DNA of 64,000 bases from NCBI RefSeq assembly GCF_027596085.1, contig NC_072450.1, positions 5,045,236 to 5,109,235 of the forward strand, written 5' to 3'. The DNA comes from Anoplopoma fimbria. Taxonomy: Eukaryota > Chordata > Actinopteri > Perciformes > Anoplopomatidae. The notes below the pieces were generated by a model. That model searched no databases and was not told where the DNA came from. It saw only the letters and a program-made list of their open reading frames with translations. This document shows positions 1 to 13,112 of the stretch, piece by piece (position 1 is the first letter of the stretch; every line of letters starts with the position of its first letter). The translations under genes were made by a program, and so were the position numbers.

Positions 1-1099
1 TGTTTATATTGTAGAAGTAAGAAAACTGAATATTGCTGACTATCCACTGTGTAATTATTTGTTTCATCCAGGCTAGTTAACAGACCATATTATTATTATT
101 GTGCTTATGGCCAGGATTAGGCAATTACAGCTACTCAGTAAACCATTTAGATGAGCTAATGTCCTTAAATTGCCTGCCAAACTGCAGTACACCAACTGTA
201 CAGTAAATTACCCTCAAAATTAAGAAAAAACAAGTGGAATCTAGATAAGTGCTAGTTATATGCCTGTCAGCTGTTTGCATCCAAGCAAACAATGCAGTCC
301 ATGCATGTGTTGTTCATTAGAAAAGACTTGGTTTGAGATAACGCTTGAGTAAAATGTTTCTTTATTGAGATAGCAAAAAGCTTTGGAGAGGGAATATGAC
401 AGGCCTACTTGTCATGCAATTAAGAATCCTATCAGTAAAACTAGACAATATGGTGCCTGTCAGATAGTAGACTGAATGCTGTAAGTTTAATGTGAGCAAT
501 ATACAAAATAAACAGTGTAGCCACCAAATACAGCTCCTGCTAAGAATAGTCCTTCGTTTTTAATGTAAAATAACACATCATGTCACAAGCCACCGAAAAC
601 TGTATCACTCCAGTTTTGCCACCTTAACACATCATGTAAGTGAAAAGAAAGAGACTGTTGCAGAGTGCGAAAAGAAAGCGAAGCAAAGGCGAGAAGTGGC
701 CAGAGGGTCCGTGCTTTAGACGACTACAGGTGACAGGGAGACAGTCAGGGGAGCAAGTCTGGGCACGATATCACAAGTAGGATCCAGAGTAAAGTACTGC
801 TCTGACCTGGTTCAGATGTGAGACATTCAACACTCCCCCTGAATGTGAATGTGTGAAGAGAAGTGGGGCAGATTCTAGCTCATTTGATTTAATATACTTA
901 AAGTACAGGTCACTTATAGGAAAGGTCTCATATTGTAGAACGTGAGATGTCTTTTTTGGATCATAAAGCAGGGCTAGGTGTTATAATATATAAATACTGT
1001 GAAAGTGTGAAAACCCCTCCATCCAGAGAAAAATGCGCTCAGTCGGTATTCATACACTGTGTATTTAAATTAGCTCTCAAGACATCCAGAAGGTTGTGA
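1..1099. other. Non-coding, no recognised feature
   Basis: No open reading frame of note, no RNA gene and no repeat that I recognise with confidence. Sequence is A+T-rich with ordinary complexity. Confidence 0.5.
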
Positions 1100-1446
1100 T
1101 GTCTCAACTATACAGTCCCGGGTAGAAGTGCCGCTAAACTCTGTGCAGTGAAAAAGACAGTGTCCCTGGGGCAGTGACACCTTGAAGACGCCAAAAGCGT
1201 CGATGCAGAAGACCCGAAACGCTTACCAATCCGAGCAGACTGGACTTTTTCAGGGCAGCCTTAAAGAGACAGGCGCTAAAACGGAGCGTTTCAAGCAGGC
1301 AATGAAAACGATATTTTCAGACAGACAGTAAGAGGAAAAATAAAGGTTTTTTTGAACATTAAAGCATCTAAACAAAGAAAGTTAAAACCCGTATTTTGGG
1401 TTTTAAGTATAGTTCTGAAAAATGAGTATCATATGTCTCCTTTAAA
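1100..1446 (+). repeat. Teleost interspersed repeat fragment, unclassified
   Basis: The stretch with 'gagcagactggac', 'ttaaagagacaggcgctaaa', 'cagacagacagtaagagg', 'gaacattaaagcatctaaac' and the closing 'atgagtatcatatgtctcc' followed by 'tttaaaat' resembles a repeat often met in percomorph fish introns. The class is unknown to me. The left edge is uncertain and the copy is visibly diverged. The assignment rests on recognition, not on a search. Confidence 0.5.
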
Positions 1447-1509
1447 ATAGGTTATGGCAATTATAGATGAATCTGCTTATTATTTTTTTGTCTTTTGGGA
1501 GATGAAATG

Positions 1510-1735
1510 TCCCTTGCAGTTTCCCAAAATATGATGTAGCATATCCAAGTGTCTTGTTTTGTCAGACAAGCAGTTGAAAATCTGAAAGATATTTTTGTTT
1601 AATATCATTGAAGACTAAGAAAACCAGCAAAGATTCACATTTAAGAACCTAAAACTAGGACACATCTGTGTATATGAAAATGACTTAAACCATTAATCTG
1701 CAGGTTGATTAAAGGATTAGGCTCTAAAAAAAAAA
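1510..1735 (-). mobile_element. hAT-like MITE fragment, minus orientation
   Basis: Read on the minus strand, this piece follows the interior of the hAT-type element at 40199-40556. It has an 'aatgatattaaac' block and then 'ttgtctgacaaaacaagaca', matching 'ttgaacaaaataagacatt' there. On the plus strand 'gacttaaaccattaatctgc' is the kind of junction expected near the element end. Neither terminus is clean, so this is a fragment. Confidence 0.5.
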
Positions 1736-2688
1736 GAGTATATAAAGAGACTGAGGCTTAAAAAACAGGAGGCAAAAAGGAAACAGGTAATGGAGGCTCT
1801 AGCTTGTTTTTCAAAAAATGATTGAGGGCATTGGAAGAAAGTGGGCCTGCCTGCTACTATTTTGGTTGATTACCATGCATCTTTAAACCCCGGACATGCT
1901 GGGTTGCATATCCTATTTGCAATCTGCATAATACTGACAGGTAAATAAAAAAGAAAAAGAAAATTACTCAGGGTAGGCAGGAAGTCTTTCTTTCTGGTCT
2001 CATTACCGTTCTTATTACAGAACAGACTAAAGAATAATAAAGTGTGTTTTTTTTTCCATAAGATTGGGAGAATCAAATTGGTGCCCTCCTCTGCAATCTT
2101 GCTTGCTTCTACAGAGAGTGCTGTTAGATACCAGGGCTCATTTTCCTCCTCTTAGAAGACGTCATTTGCTGTCAGTCATTCTTGTATAGTCGGGGAAGAA
2201 AAACAACCTCCAAGACTTGAAAGTTGCCCAAGTAAGATAATCGACTGCAGTAAACATGGAGCCCTAATTTGGTTTATTCCTCGGTTTCCTCTTTTTGACT
2301 GAGTTGTGCTCTGCTCATAGCTGACATCCACAGATGGGAATAAAGGTGAGAGGAAGAACACTCAGTTTCCATTTTATCAGGCCCACCCTGCAACAACCCT
2401 GCAATATCCTGTCTAGGGAGTTATAATGTTCAGTTTTGTGGAAGCTGTTTTGGAGAGTTGTGATTGAATGTTCATTCGTGACCTCAGTCTCAACTTTTAA
2501 GCCAACGTGGACTGCAGAGGAATTCCTTAAACTGCTGGGAAAAACGAGAATTTTAAAACCTACTTTTCCATGCAAACTGAGCAAACATTATACTGAGTAG
2601 TTATAGAACACATTTCATGTCAATAGCACCTTTAGAAATATATTTACTGAGAAAAATGGTGACGTGTTCAATACTTATTTTACCCGCT
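1736..2688. other. Non-coding, no recognised feature
   Basis: Short open frames on the minus strand (for example 2315-2584) have no recognisable motif, no splice context and no start environment. Nothing else is seen. Confidence 0.5.
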
Positions 2689-2862
<174 letters not shown>

Positions 2863-3084
2863 AGCTACTGATGGACAGTTTTGTGTTTTTCTTTTTCAAC
2901 TATTATAGAGGTGATGATTCAACTTTATGCTTTTGGGGCTGCAGTTTGTGGTGCTTTTGTATTGTATAATGTTCTGTTTCTGATATCTGTCCAACACATA
3001 GACCTAATATAATCTTTATATTTGTTTAGAAATCTGAAGACAAATTTCACCCTGTGTTTGAGAGTGCAGAATCTACATTTGTGT

Positions 3085-3880
3085 AGATGCTATACATTAG
3101 CATGCTAGCATCACTGTGTGTACTAAGGCAGGGTGATGCTTTAAACTAAATGCTAACATCAGCATGCTAACATGCTCAAAATGATAATGTTGACATGGCG
3201 ATGTTAAGCAGGGATAATATTGACCATGTTCCAGATGTTAGAGGAGCACTTGTTAATGAGCACTTAAAACAAAGTACAACTGAGGCTGACAGGAATGTGA
3301 TTTGTTGTTTGAACATAAGTGTTGGACAAATTAATTTGTTACAAAGCTTTTTTTATTCTTATTTTTTCTATACCTATGACAGTACGACTGTATGGATCTC
3401 CCAAACTAGGACTACAATATTGGTGTTATCTGGGGGTTATTTATGCTAATTTGCAATTCTCACGAAGAGCGATAAATTATGCATTCATCATGTTTACGCT
3501 GGTCCTTTACACAGTTAGCACAAGTAAAAAGGGTTGCTGAATTTTACATAGCACACTCATACAAGCTTACCGTATGAAAAACGTAACAGAAAGTTAAGAT
3601 CTGAAAACAAAAATGTTCTTATGTCTGGAAGCCATGAATGTCTGTGCCTATCCATCCAGTAAATGTCAGGGTATTTCACAGGATAAGTGAAAACCTTGAA
3701 CTGCTAGCTGCTCTACATGAGTCAGGGGATCACATAAGTCATTAGGATTCATCTTTCGGGGACCGTGAATGTGTGTACAAAGTGTTTTGGCAATCTTTCA
3801 ATTTTTTCTTGAAATATTTGAGTCTATATCAAAGTGGAGGACGAACAGACAAACAGGCCGACCAACATTGTCAGGTTTAA
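3085..3880 (+). repeat. Long degenerate teleost repeat
   Basis: It starts with a cluster of 'agcatgctaac'-like words (3098-3178). It continues with 'acaaagtacaactgaggctg' near 3270 and ends with two diverged copies of a 'catgaatgtctgtgcc' type block (about 3630 and 3760), 'agtcaggggatcac' at about 3720 and a 'caaagtggaggacgaacaga' tail. This order matches an abundant fish repeat that I recognise but cannot class. Several parts are missing, so it is an old, interrupted copy. Confidence 0.55.
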
Positions 3881-4077
3881 AAGCCATGCCACCTTCAAAT
3901 ATACAGCATGCTTTGCAAATTGTTTGGGAGAAATACCAAATAACATAGCATTGTGGTAGACATCCCTCAGTGGTAGGTGGCTCTGTGTGACAGTGGCCAG
4001 ATGGCACTATGTGAAAAGAAGTAGGTTTAAATGGCATATATCTAGAATTAACTGCATATAGATTTTCCAGCTCTGTG

Positions 4078-4079
<2 letters not shown>

Positions 4080-4157
<78 letters not shown>
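4080..4157. repeat. (GT)n microsatellite
   Basis: About 39 uninterrupted GT units. It is pure, so it is probably polymorphic in length and capable of Z-DNA. Cys-Val and His-Thr reading frames over it are artefacts. Confidence 0.98.
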
Positions 4158-4160
<3 letters not shown>

Positions 4161-5289
4161 CTGATTATCTTTCTTCCATTTGAGCTGCTGGCCTTCAGGT
4201 GGTTTCTGAATGTCCACGGCCCGAGAGAAGATGACAGCGTCAGGAAAAGCTTGTTTAGCACGGCGGATTCAAAAACGGAAGCTTTCACCCTGAGACGAGG
4301 CATCGTGGGGCGCTCATGTTAGTTATGTATATGTCTGCTTTCATCAAAAAACACTCATGAAATTGGACTATTGGCTATGCACTCATACAAAAGCACATAT
4401 CTATTGACCAGCTCCTACCTTTAAAAGATAATTCAGCCTGATAGAAAGTTATTTTGTCTGCCTCACCATCTCTTAATGTCTAAAAATCTAAATTTACACA
4501 ACAAAATGCGAATGGTCAGTACTGAGGAAGTCAAAGCTGTAAGAAAATGTTATTTTCTGTATCTTATTAATCTGCCAGTCATACTATAAAATGACAAATA
4601 CTGAGATATGCCCATCACAATTACCAAAAACTGAAAGTGACAGCTTTGGATGTGTTATTCTGTCTGAGGAACTGTTAAAAACCCCAAAACGTTCAGTTTA
4701 CTATCACTGTAGAAGACTAGATTTGTAGAAAATATTGATGTGTCATACAATGATGTCCATTTGTAATGAATTGTTTACATGCAAATATTTGCGGCATTCA
4801 TTTTGCTTCAGAAGAGTATACTGGGGAACAAATATTTAATGCAACAAACTTTATCAGGAGACTAACGTTTTAACACAAAGTGCATTGTCAGCAGAGTGAA
4901 ACGGACTCATATTCTCTTAAACAACCTTGAATAATTAGGTTTTGAATCACCCTATTAAATCAGAAACAATACTAAATAGCTTATACCAAGCAATATGGCT
5001 AAATAACAAGTAGGACTTGAATTTATGCTAGAAAAAAAGTCAGCCTCAGCTCTTCATATTACGTTAAATAAGTTGTCATATAAAGTCTTGCATACAATAC
5101 TACAATATAATCACCATATATCATATATTGGAGTCGTTGCCAAATTCTTGCCAATACACGGCCCTACAAAAAACTAAGTGAGTCTGCTTCTCTTATTGGA
5201 TAAATAATTATGTTATACAATTTTTGAGAGGCTCAATACATCAGCTCTCTAGATACAATGTTATACCAAAAGTACTTATTGCCACCAAA
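4158..5289. other. Non-coding, no recognised feature
   Basis: A+T-rich unique-looking sequence. No open reading frame, RNA gene or repeat recognised. Confidence 0.5.
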
Positions 5290-5376
5290 AGTTATTATTA
5301 TTATCATTCTTATTCTTATTTTTAGTAGTAGTAGTATTATTGCTATTATCATCATTACTGTTATTATTATGAGGAG
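5290..5376. repeat. Imperfect (ATT)n/(AGT)n trinucleotide tract
   Basis: A run of ATT, ATC and AGT triplets, including 'agtagtagtagtattatt'. It is interrupted and therefore probably old. Confidence 0.85.
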
Positions 5377-8300
5377 TTAGTGGTTGTAGTGGTAGTAGCA
5401 GTAGAGGGGATTGAACTCTGGAAGATATGAACTCTACAAATTAAACTCTTGTTGAGAAGTTGATATATTTTTCATCGCTACGCGACTTTATAAGGTTTGA
5501 CAGAATTGCTGTCAATATGACCATTAAAAGCCACATTAGACTGTGAAATTGAATTAAATGAGTGAAATTCCACTGAAATGAAACATTTTAATTACATTAT
5601 TGATGCATTAGATGGATAGTTTCCGTCTGATTCCATATTCCCTCATTCTGAGTATCGTGTCCTCAGCCTGTTGTGTATACTGATTTTTTTTTTATTTTGG
5701 ACCCTTTCATAACACACCCTTTCTCTTTTCTTCACATCCACCACCTGTCTACACAGCTGCTTTGCGTTAGCTCATAGTCATGTATTATACAGTACTTGCC
5801 CTTCGTCGGAGCTGTCTCGGTGTTTTTCCTTTTCCATTTTTTCCAACCAGACTTTTTCTTTTTTTTACCTATTTACCTTTTTTTCATGTCTCCTGCTGCT
5901 ACAGTTTCATCCGGCTCGTTGTTAACGACTGCAAAGCTGCCTGACCGACATCTGCTGCTGATTCCTCTCCCTTATTACGTCGACTTTCATTTATTCACGC
6001 CCTGACAGCCTTACTTGACAGCTGTCATATGGCGATGTCATAGTGCAACACACCCACAAAGACAGGACAATAAAAGGGTGACGTGTTTATGTCTTTGTAT
6101 AGGCTACAGGACTGCTACTTGCACTGCAATGCAATCACGGTGATGCAAGGGACCTCACGTTTGAACACGTTTCTATTACTTTAATGCAACAAATGCACAC
6201 GTTTCTTCCACCTATCGGATATTCCATTAGCTAAATGAGGCTCGCACACTGAGTGCAAAGCGCAAATTATATTTTCATGTCACTGACAGTCCTGGAGGCT
6301 CACAGCACTGTCACATTTCACAAAATTAAATCTTGGAGCAAGTGTAATCTTTCAGAAAAAGGTCAATAAAGCGGCACTGCTGGACCTCCGGACTGAGCTG
6401 TCGTGATCAGAGTATCTGCATGAATCTGAAGGCTTTTTGGTTTAATGTCTGTTGTCTCTGGGCGCTAATCTTTTATAACAGCTAGTGTGACATTGCACGA
6501 AACCCCCCCCCCACCACCACCTCAAAGTGATATGCCATTAACCTTGAAATGGTGACTGACTTTCTTTAGTTGACAGTGGAAGCTTGGAGCACTTTTTTGC
6601 CGTTTCTCGCTTAATGAGAAAGCAAAAAGGCCAGGAGTTTTATATATGTCAGCATGCAAGATCAAATGATAGATGAGATGAAAGCATGGATCTGAATATA
6701 AGTTCAAAGGACACTCACAGCATGTTAATATGGTTACCTTGATAAGTGCAGATCATTTAGTTTCTTTAAAAGGTAGATATTAATGTATTACCTCAAACTG
6801 TATCGGCACAAATTACTAGATGCGTTTACTCAATGTTGGCTAATGTATTATTTATCCAGTATCTTAATAAAAATCAGAGAAAGGCCATAGGAGTAGATTG
6901 CAGACGTCCAAAATGGCTTCATTTTGTAAAGCAACGTGACATCAAACCTGATGAAACATGTAACACCAGTGACAATGAAATACAAATAAAAAAAAAACAA
7001 GGTATTCATTAATGCTGAAGATCAGTGTGAAAACAGTTAATGCAAAATGAAACACAGCCTTACACAGTCCAATACACACCAGGGTTTGGCTACTACAGCA
7101 GTACTTTGCTTCATATGACCAGTATGCTGGCTAATATTAGCTTTTGCTGACTTTATGACTAAAAAGTCAAACAAAAAGCAACACAACTAAATTTGCCAAT
7201 ATCCTGTAATTGTCACCTGTTGCAACAGTTGACGCTACACGTTGTCCAACTTTAGAGGGGAGGACTACAAACAAAGAATGTTCGAAACTGAAGCAACAGT
7301 GATAGAAACTTTCACATTATAAATCCTTCATATGGGTCAAGCTCCAAGGCTCGACAGTAATGCAACTATTTTGAGAAATTGGCAACCAACCACCACTTGT
7401 GAGCATAATAAAAAGTAGAAAAAGCAAACAGCCAAACTGGCGCCCAAAAATAAATCAATTTGTAATGTTTGTGCTATCAATTACAGTGAGAACATGACAA
7501 CGCTGCACCTGCTTTGGTGCATAAACTCGCACAACTGTTTTAAAGACAATGGTGATGCAAATTAAATGGTTTGAATGGTTCGATTAACCCGACAGCATCA
7601 CAAATGTTGTTGATGATGTGGAAATTGATTCAACTGACAAAGAACCAGATGAACCTGAACAAAAAAAGTTAACAAATCTCTCAAGTCTCGTTAGGCAAAG
7701 TACCGGGTGTCTATGAGCTGGAAGATTATCCTGCAAAGCCTCTCAGCACAGGACATGCGTGTAAGTAACGTTTCCATCATTAAGCTGGTATTTAACTGCA
7801 AAGTGTGTTAATTACTTAAAATAAACAGTAACTATTAATGGCAACCATATTTTCAGATTCGTCAACAGATAGCTGATTCCTGTTTGCCAGCCTGGCAGAC
7901 ACTTTTAGAAGTTAGTGTTGAGCCCTGAGCTCCCAGAAACATTTGATCCTTCATTGTTCATAATGCTGATCAATGCCATCAAGGACATCCCTGCCTGGTA
8001 ATTATTATAAACTCCAAACAGGCTTTCTGTTAAAAAATGTGAAGTCTCAAGCTCAATTTGAGATAAATCTGATGACTTTGTCAGGGTCGTTTTCTCAGAC
8101 TTTCGGAGAGCTCCATTTGGAGCCAAAGAGGACATTAAACAACTATTTTCACAGGATGAATATTAGTTCTTCTGACAAGTAAACTGATCTTCCTGTGTGA
8201 AATCTGTGGAATGACTATTTCATATGCCATGCACGTTTCTAAAAGAGGGCTTATTTTTAACAAAAGCCGAAACCGGAATATCTAATATCCAGAAACATCA

Positions 8301-10899
8301 ATTCCAGAAAAATGATCCCTGTCAAATGAAATGAGACAACTGTCTGCCGCTCTGAAGGTCAGCCTCTGTGAGTCAAGTGATGGTCCGACCTTCACGGCTG
8401 CTGCAGAATCAATAAAGAAATCTAATCAAGGAACGTTAGCCGGGGTCCAAAACCAAATTATGTCAGAAGAAAGGAGCTTAGGATTTGTGGGCAACCTGTT
8501 AAATCGGGGCAGAATGTTAAATATAATTTCATTAATTGGCAAGCACGTCAATGTTTGCTTCATCTGTTATACATTATAAGAACATTTGGGGCCTCATGGA
8601 AGTTCTTGGTTGCTAATCATTTTCCGTTAATGCCTGCAGTGAATCTTAAAAAGAATCCACTTTGAAAAAGTAATTTTACATTAACAGTACACCAACAGAA
8701 TACGTTAACTACTGCACTTTCTTTTACAGGCACATTTCAGAAAGGTACTTGCACAGATACACGGCTCATTTTGTATTTATTGCAAAATCACAGCGTATTA
8801 ATCAACTGATCAAGTAGCCTGTCATGTATTCTACCACATCCCCTTGGCTGCAAGCACCATCAGTCATGTCCATCCTGTCATAAACTGCAGTCATGTTGCC
8901 GTTCTGAAATTTATATTACATCCATGTTACTTCATCACAATTTGTCACACCGAATTGGGGCATGAGGGCTGGACATAAAGAAAGATAGCTGGGTGTAAAA
9001 TTGAACAACTTGGTGATTTACCAAATAGCAATTTGATGATGTGTCTAATTTTGCACTAATTCATGGTTTTTGTCACAATATAAATACTCCGAATACAACA
9101 ATAAAGGGAGGAACATAACTAGGGTGAGAGCAATTTGTCTGTAAACCACTATGACAATTCATAAACATTATGGAAGATTAAAAACCTGATATAATTATAG
9201 TGGACGAGATTAGGAGGGTAAGATTAAGGGATGGCATTGCCTCCAAAAGTTAAAATATCTAAACTTTTCGCCGTCCTAAGCTACAGAATTAACAACCTGA
9301 TGTTAAGTGGCTTCCTTACACAAAGAGAAAAGAAATGAAATATCAGGAAAAAGCATTTCACATACATAACTAGGATGATTACATTAAATAGGAGATGAGA
9401 ATTAATGTCATTTAATATATTTCAGCCCATTACCATAGCAACATACTGTCATGCATGTTTTGTTTTGCCTTCGTTTTGTCTGCCATCATTTGTTTGGTTT
9501 TTCCGTGCCGTCCAGAAGGTGTTGTTCGTCTGCCGTCTGCCTGATTCTATTTGAATGAAGCATTAATATGATAATATAGAAAAACTGATCATTTATCTTG
9601 ATCATCTTTTTTCACCCGGATTACTGTTTCAGTTTTGAACAGCATTAAGCATGGGGTTAACTTTGTAAATTTAAACAAAACAAAAAATGCAACAATTCTA
9701 TTTGGTTATGTTTGGTAAAAAACATAATTATTGGCTCATTAAGACTTCATTTTGACATTATCTGAGCTATGGATTAAAATGAATCTAAGTGAACGTTGGC
9801 TTTTGGTTTCACAGCGGCTCCTGGGTGAGTGTCCTGGGTTTGCGAGCCTACTTCCATGCACTATCATTGGAAATGTATTTGTGATACATGCAAAAACAGA
9901 TGAAATCGATGACAAAATATGTTTTTAATTAAAACGTTATCCACAACGCAGTTTGGTTTTGATGGATTGTAATGTTAAGGGAACAGGAAATAAATCAGGA
10001 AATAGTTGCTATCAGTAGTTTGAATCAGGCCATTATTTGTGGTTTTAAGCTCAAGAGTAAATCATAAAACTAAATAACACAGAGACAAGATCTGCAATAT
10101 ACCAGTTTAAAAAAAATGCATTATCACATCTGAAAAATCGAATAGGCTTCGCTCCATCATCAAAGGCAAGTAGCAGCACTGCTTTGGTTTGATTCCACGA
10201 CCCTGTAGAAAATCCTTTGCCTTGCCTGTGGCAGATTGATTCTAGGGATTGGTTAGGCCGGGGCGTTGGACATTTCACCTTGGTAATGCACTTCTGAAGT
10301 GAGAGTGTTTAGGTTTATTGTGGATCGGACTTGGTATTCATAGTCCTTCGCATTGCCATGCATGATAACATCGTGGATGTGCATGAGTTACAGATGTGAA
10401 GGCAGTGCTCATTCAAGACCTCGCTCACTGGGCCGGTCAGCTTACAAGGTTCCAATTTTCACACCAATCTGCCTATGACCGGGAGACCGAGCCGGGACCA
10501 GTTGGTATTTGGATCACATTCGCGGCATCTTGTCGTTCTCATCAGTTTTCCAAAGCAGCCACTCTATCAAGTGTCTCCTTTGCTGCATCTCTCCAGCTCC
10601 TTGAACAGAACTCCTCTATTAAGAGATCGTCACTCCAGGGTTCTTAACCAGGCTGAAGCATGTGATTTCATTGGAGTCTGGGAGATAGCCGACGCACTAT
10701 CAAATAGTCAATACACATTTCGAGGAGCGCTGAGCGTCTGATCACAGTTATCCGAGGTGTGCAGCATCAAAAACCTCAACTCAAAGCTGGGGGAAACTCT
10801 TTCACTGAAAAGAGATCACATAGGCAACGCTTTTCAAATCTAAATTGCCATTAAATGCCCAACATTCTTTCATTTTCACAGCTCATATATCCATTTACT
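5377..10899. other. Long non-coding stretch
   Basis: Open frames of 60-83 codons occur (5796-6005, 7905-8135, 8331-8579, 10051-10278, 10396-10647). None carries a recognisable domain, signal peptide or convincing splice context. A 10-base C run sits at 6503-6512. The 10400-10750 part is slightly more G+C-rich than its surroundings but shows no gene. Confidence 0.5.
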
Positions 10900-11637
10900 A
10901 GTTTTTGCTACAAGCTCAGAGCACCTATTGCCCAGTCCAAGGTGTTTCACCTTTTTCCTCCAGCAGGATTTTCTTTGAAGTTACATCATTTCATGTCTGC
11001 AGTGGGGGTCCGAGGTTGGTGCTATAGGCTACAAAAGTTTTTTTTTTCTCTCGACAGAACATGCTACCTGCTTTGTTTTGTTGCCTTATGCCTTATTTTT
11101 GGTGAATATTTCTTGCATCAGCTGGGTTTGTGAGTTTAAGTAAAGGTCGATCAGGGTAAACACATCTGCAGCCCAAAAAGGTTTAAAGGGCTACAGAAAA
11201 TAAATAAATAAATAATACACAGAATAAGACCTTTTTATTTCACACTTGACTGAGAAGTCATTAATTACCGTGTGATTCACCATTTCTCCCTCAAGTAACA
11301 ATAAGAATGAGAAAGAGATGAAGAAAAGCAAATGAAGAAACAGCATCAGCAAAGGAACGCACACACATTTTTTATAATGTTAAAATGAAACAAACAAAGA
11401 AATACTTACAAAGAATGTTGACTATATTGCTGAACTGATTAGTCGATTACTCAACGTTTGGCTTTTGGACTAATGGTCTGACCAAATATGCAATTCAAAG
11501 CGGTCTGCTTGGTCTCAGGGAAACTGTGATGGGACATTTTTCACCATTTTGTGACATTTTGTATACACCAAGCCATTAATCGGAAGATTAATCAATGAAG
11601 AAATGATTCACAAGTCCCAGCCTTAAATATTTATTAC
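10900..11637. repeat. 0.7-kb duplicated unit, copy 1
   Basis: Aligned by eye to 13694-14375. Shared blocks in the same order include 'gattttctttga', 'ggtgctataggctaca' versus 'agtgctataggctaca', 'tgagaagtcatt', 'acaataagaatgagaaagag', 'caacgtttggcttttggac' and 'agcggtctgctt'. Differences are many, so the duplication is not recent. The right third (11420-11637) is itself hAT-like. Compared with the third piece at 13021, this copy has lost about 20 bp around 11150. Confidence 0.85.
11420..11637 (+). mobile_element. hAT-like MITE fragment inside duplicated unit copy 1
   Basis: The order 'gattagtcgattac', 'cttttggactaatggtctga', 'agggaaactgtgatgggac', 'attaatcggaagattaatca' parallels the complete element at 40199-40556 in the same orientation. 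Terminal inverted repeats are eroded. Confidence 0.55.
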
Positions 11638-12092
11638 ACTCAGTCTACTTGGTAAGAAGCTGTACTCAGCTGCCACCAGAGACAAAATACAGGAAGCAGC
11701 AGGTATGAGGAGAATAAATACGATCATATTCATCTGATAAAGGTGATTACTGTTCGCACCTCGTGCTCATACAGAGCCGGTAGCATTTAGCATTTTGGTT
11801 ACCACTTTGTGACTGCTGCTTTGTTTGTTCTCTGCATGGAGATAAAATATGAAATAGCATCAATCAAAGAGGTATTTTTCACATATTTGTTTCAGCGGAG
11901 AATGTTGGACATATTGTGACAGAGATAACTGAGTCTGACACAATAATATCTTCAGTAATAATACAATGCCGGCACTTATAAACAAGATAGTGTCTCAACT
12001 GAGAGCAACGTTTGGAACTCCATATCGTTTAGACTCATCCTGTCTTATTACGTTGACTATTGTATTGCATCATTTGGTACATTGAACAATAT
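11638..12092. other. Non-coding, no recognised feature
   Basis: Unique-looking sequence between the first duplicated unit and the Tc1-like element. Nothing else is seen. Confidence 0.5.
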
Positions 12093-13030
12093 TATGACCG
12101 CAACATTTGTTTTGGCTCCCATTTTTCATGAGTAGTAATAGAACATAATAGACTTTCTCAATGCACACAAAAGGCTTATTTATCTCAAAGTGTGTGCACA
12201 AATTTGTTCAAATCCTTGCCAGTGAGTACTTCTCCTTTGCCATCTGACAGGTGTGGCAGGCTGATTAAACAGCATGATTAGTACACAGGTGTGCCTTGGC
12301 CTGCTTACAATCCAAATCCATTCAAAAAAATGTGCAGTTTTATTTTGAAAAAATACATTTAATAGGCACCCTGAACTATGGATTTCACAAAACTGGGGCT
12401 ACAGATATGTATTGTTTTGGTCACACAGGATTCATCCGTGAAGAAAACACTTTTCCAAAGCGCCAGACTCAATTCAGTTATGATGACGGACTGCAGTCAG
12501 GTCTTGATCCTGCTGAGGTTGATGAGCACACAGATGAGCTTCACTGAGATGTTTTTCTGTCAATTTGTGCAGAAATTCTTTGATTTTAATCAGCTCTCAG
12601 GGTGGTGGCTGGTGTCAGACAATCTTTAAGATGAGAAGCCGGATGTGGGCTGGCGTGGATTGCAAGTGGTCATGCCGTTGAGAAGTCTGACGGATGAGGT
12701 GCCAATTTCTCGGAAAACGACATTGGAGACGACTTACGTTCGGGAAATCCAAATCACTGGCAAACAGCTGCATAGTCAGCATGCAAACAGCACACAACCT
12801 CAAGACTGGCAGCGTCTGTGTTGTGTGATGAAACTGTACATTTAAGAGTGGGGCTTGTCATTGTGACCAGCCCAAGTCATAGCTGTGTAAGAATCATGCT
12901 TTTAAATCAGCATGTTGATATACCGCATATGTCAGGTTTAACTTCTGAGAGAGAAAAAAAAGCCTTCGAAAAAGTCTTGGATCTTTTCTTTCAATTCTGA
13001 GCAAAAACAAAAGTGTTCAGTGAATGTTTG
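12093..13030 (-). mobile_element. Degenerate Tc1-like transposon with long inverted repeats
   Basis: The left end reads 'gcaacatttgttttggctcc' and the right end 'gcaaaaacaaaagtgttc', an inverted pair. The similarity continues inward for nearly 200 bp on each side: 'gattaaacagcatgatta' on the left answers 'aatcatgcttttaaatcagc' on the right, and 'cacaggtgtgcctt' lies in the left arm. Long IR/DR-type ends are typical of fish Tc1-like elements. The element is about 0.9 kb against roughly 1.6 kb for a full one, so the 3' part of the transposase is deleted. It lies between the two 0.7-kb duplicated units. Confidence 0.8.
12429..12803 (-). pseudogene. Tc1-like transposase remnant
   Basis: Minus-strand reading gives an N-terminal helix-turn-helix-like stretch ('VSRLQCRF', then 'RNWHL') at about 12740-12690. 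Further down, in another frame at about 12452-12428, is 'WKSVFFTDES', which carries the conserved Asp of the DDE/DDD transposase catalytic core. Frame changes and stops separate the two parts. The coding sequence after the TDES motif is missing, so the second part of the catalytic site is absent. No function is possible. The family is assigned from these motifs and the flanking inverted repeats. Confidence 0.7.
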
Positions 13031-13112
13031 ATCGGGGTAAGCTCTGTTCTTAACCAACACATGTGTAGCCTCAAAGGTTTAAAGGCTACAGAAAGAGAAA
13101 TCAGATCACTGA
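13021..13112. repeat. Third, partial copy of the 0.7-kb unit
   Basis: 'taagctctgttcttaacca', 'acacatg', 'ggtttaaaggctacagaaa' match the middle of the unit at about 13905-13965 and, with a gap, 11140-11195. It also holds the inverted pair TGTAGCC...GGCTACA with a 14-base loop. It abuts the right end of the Tc1-like element. Confidence 0.7.

Noticed and set aside
3798..4303. His-Thr-rich open frames of 98-139 codons
   Set aside because: They run through the (GT)n tract; flanking residues have no recognisable domain.
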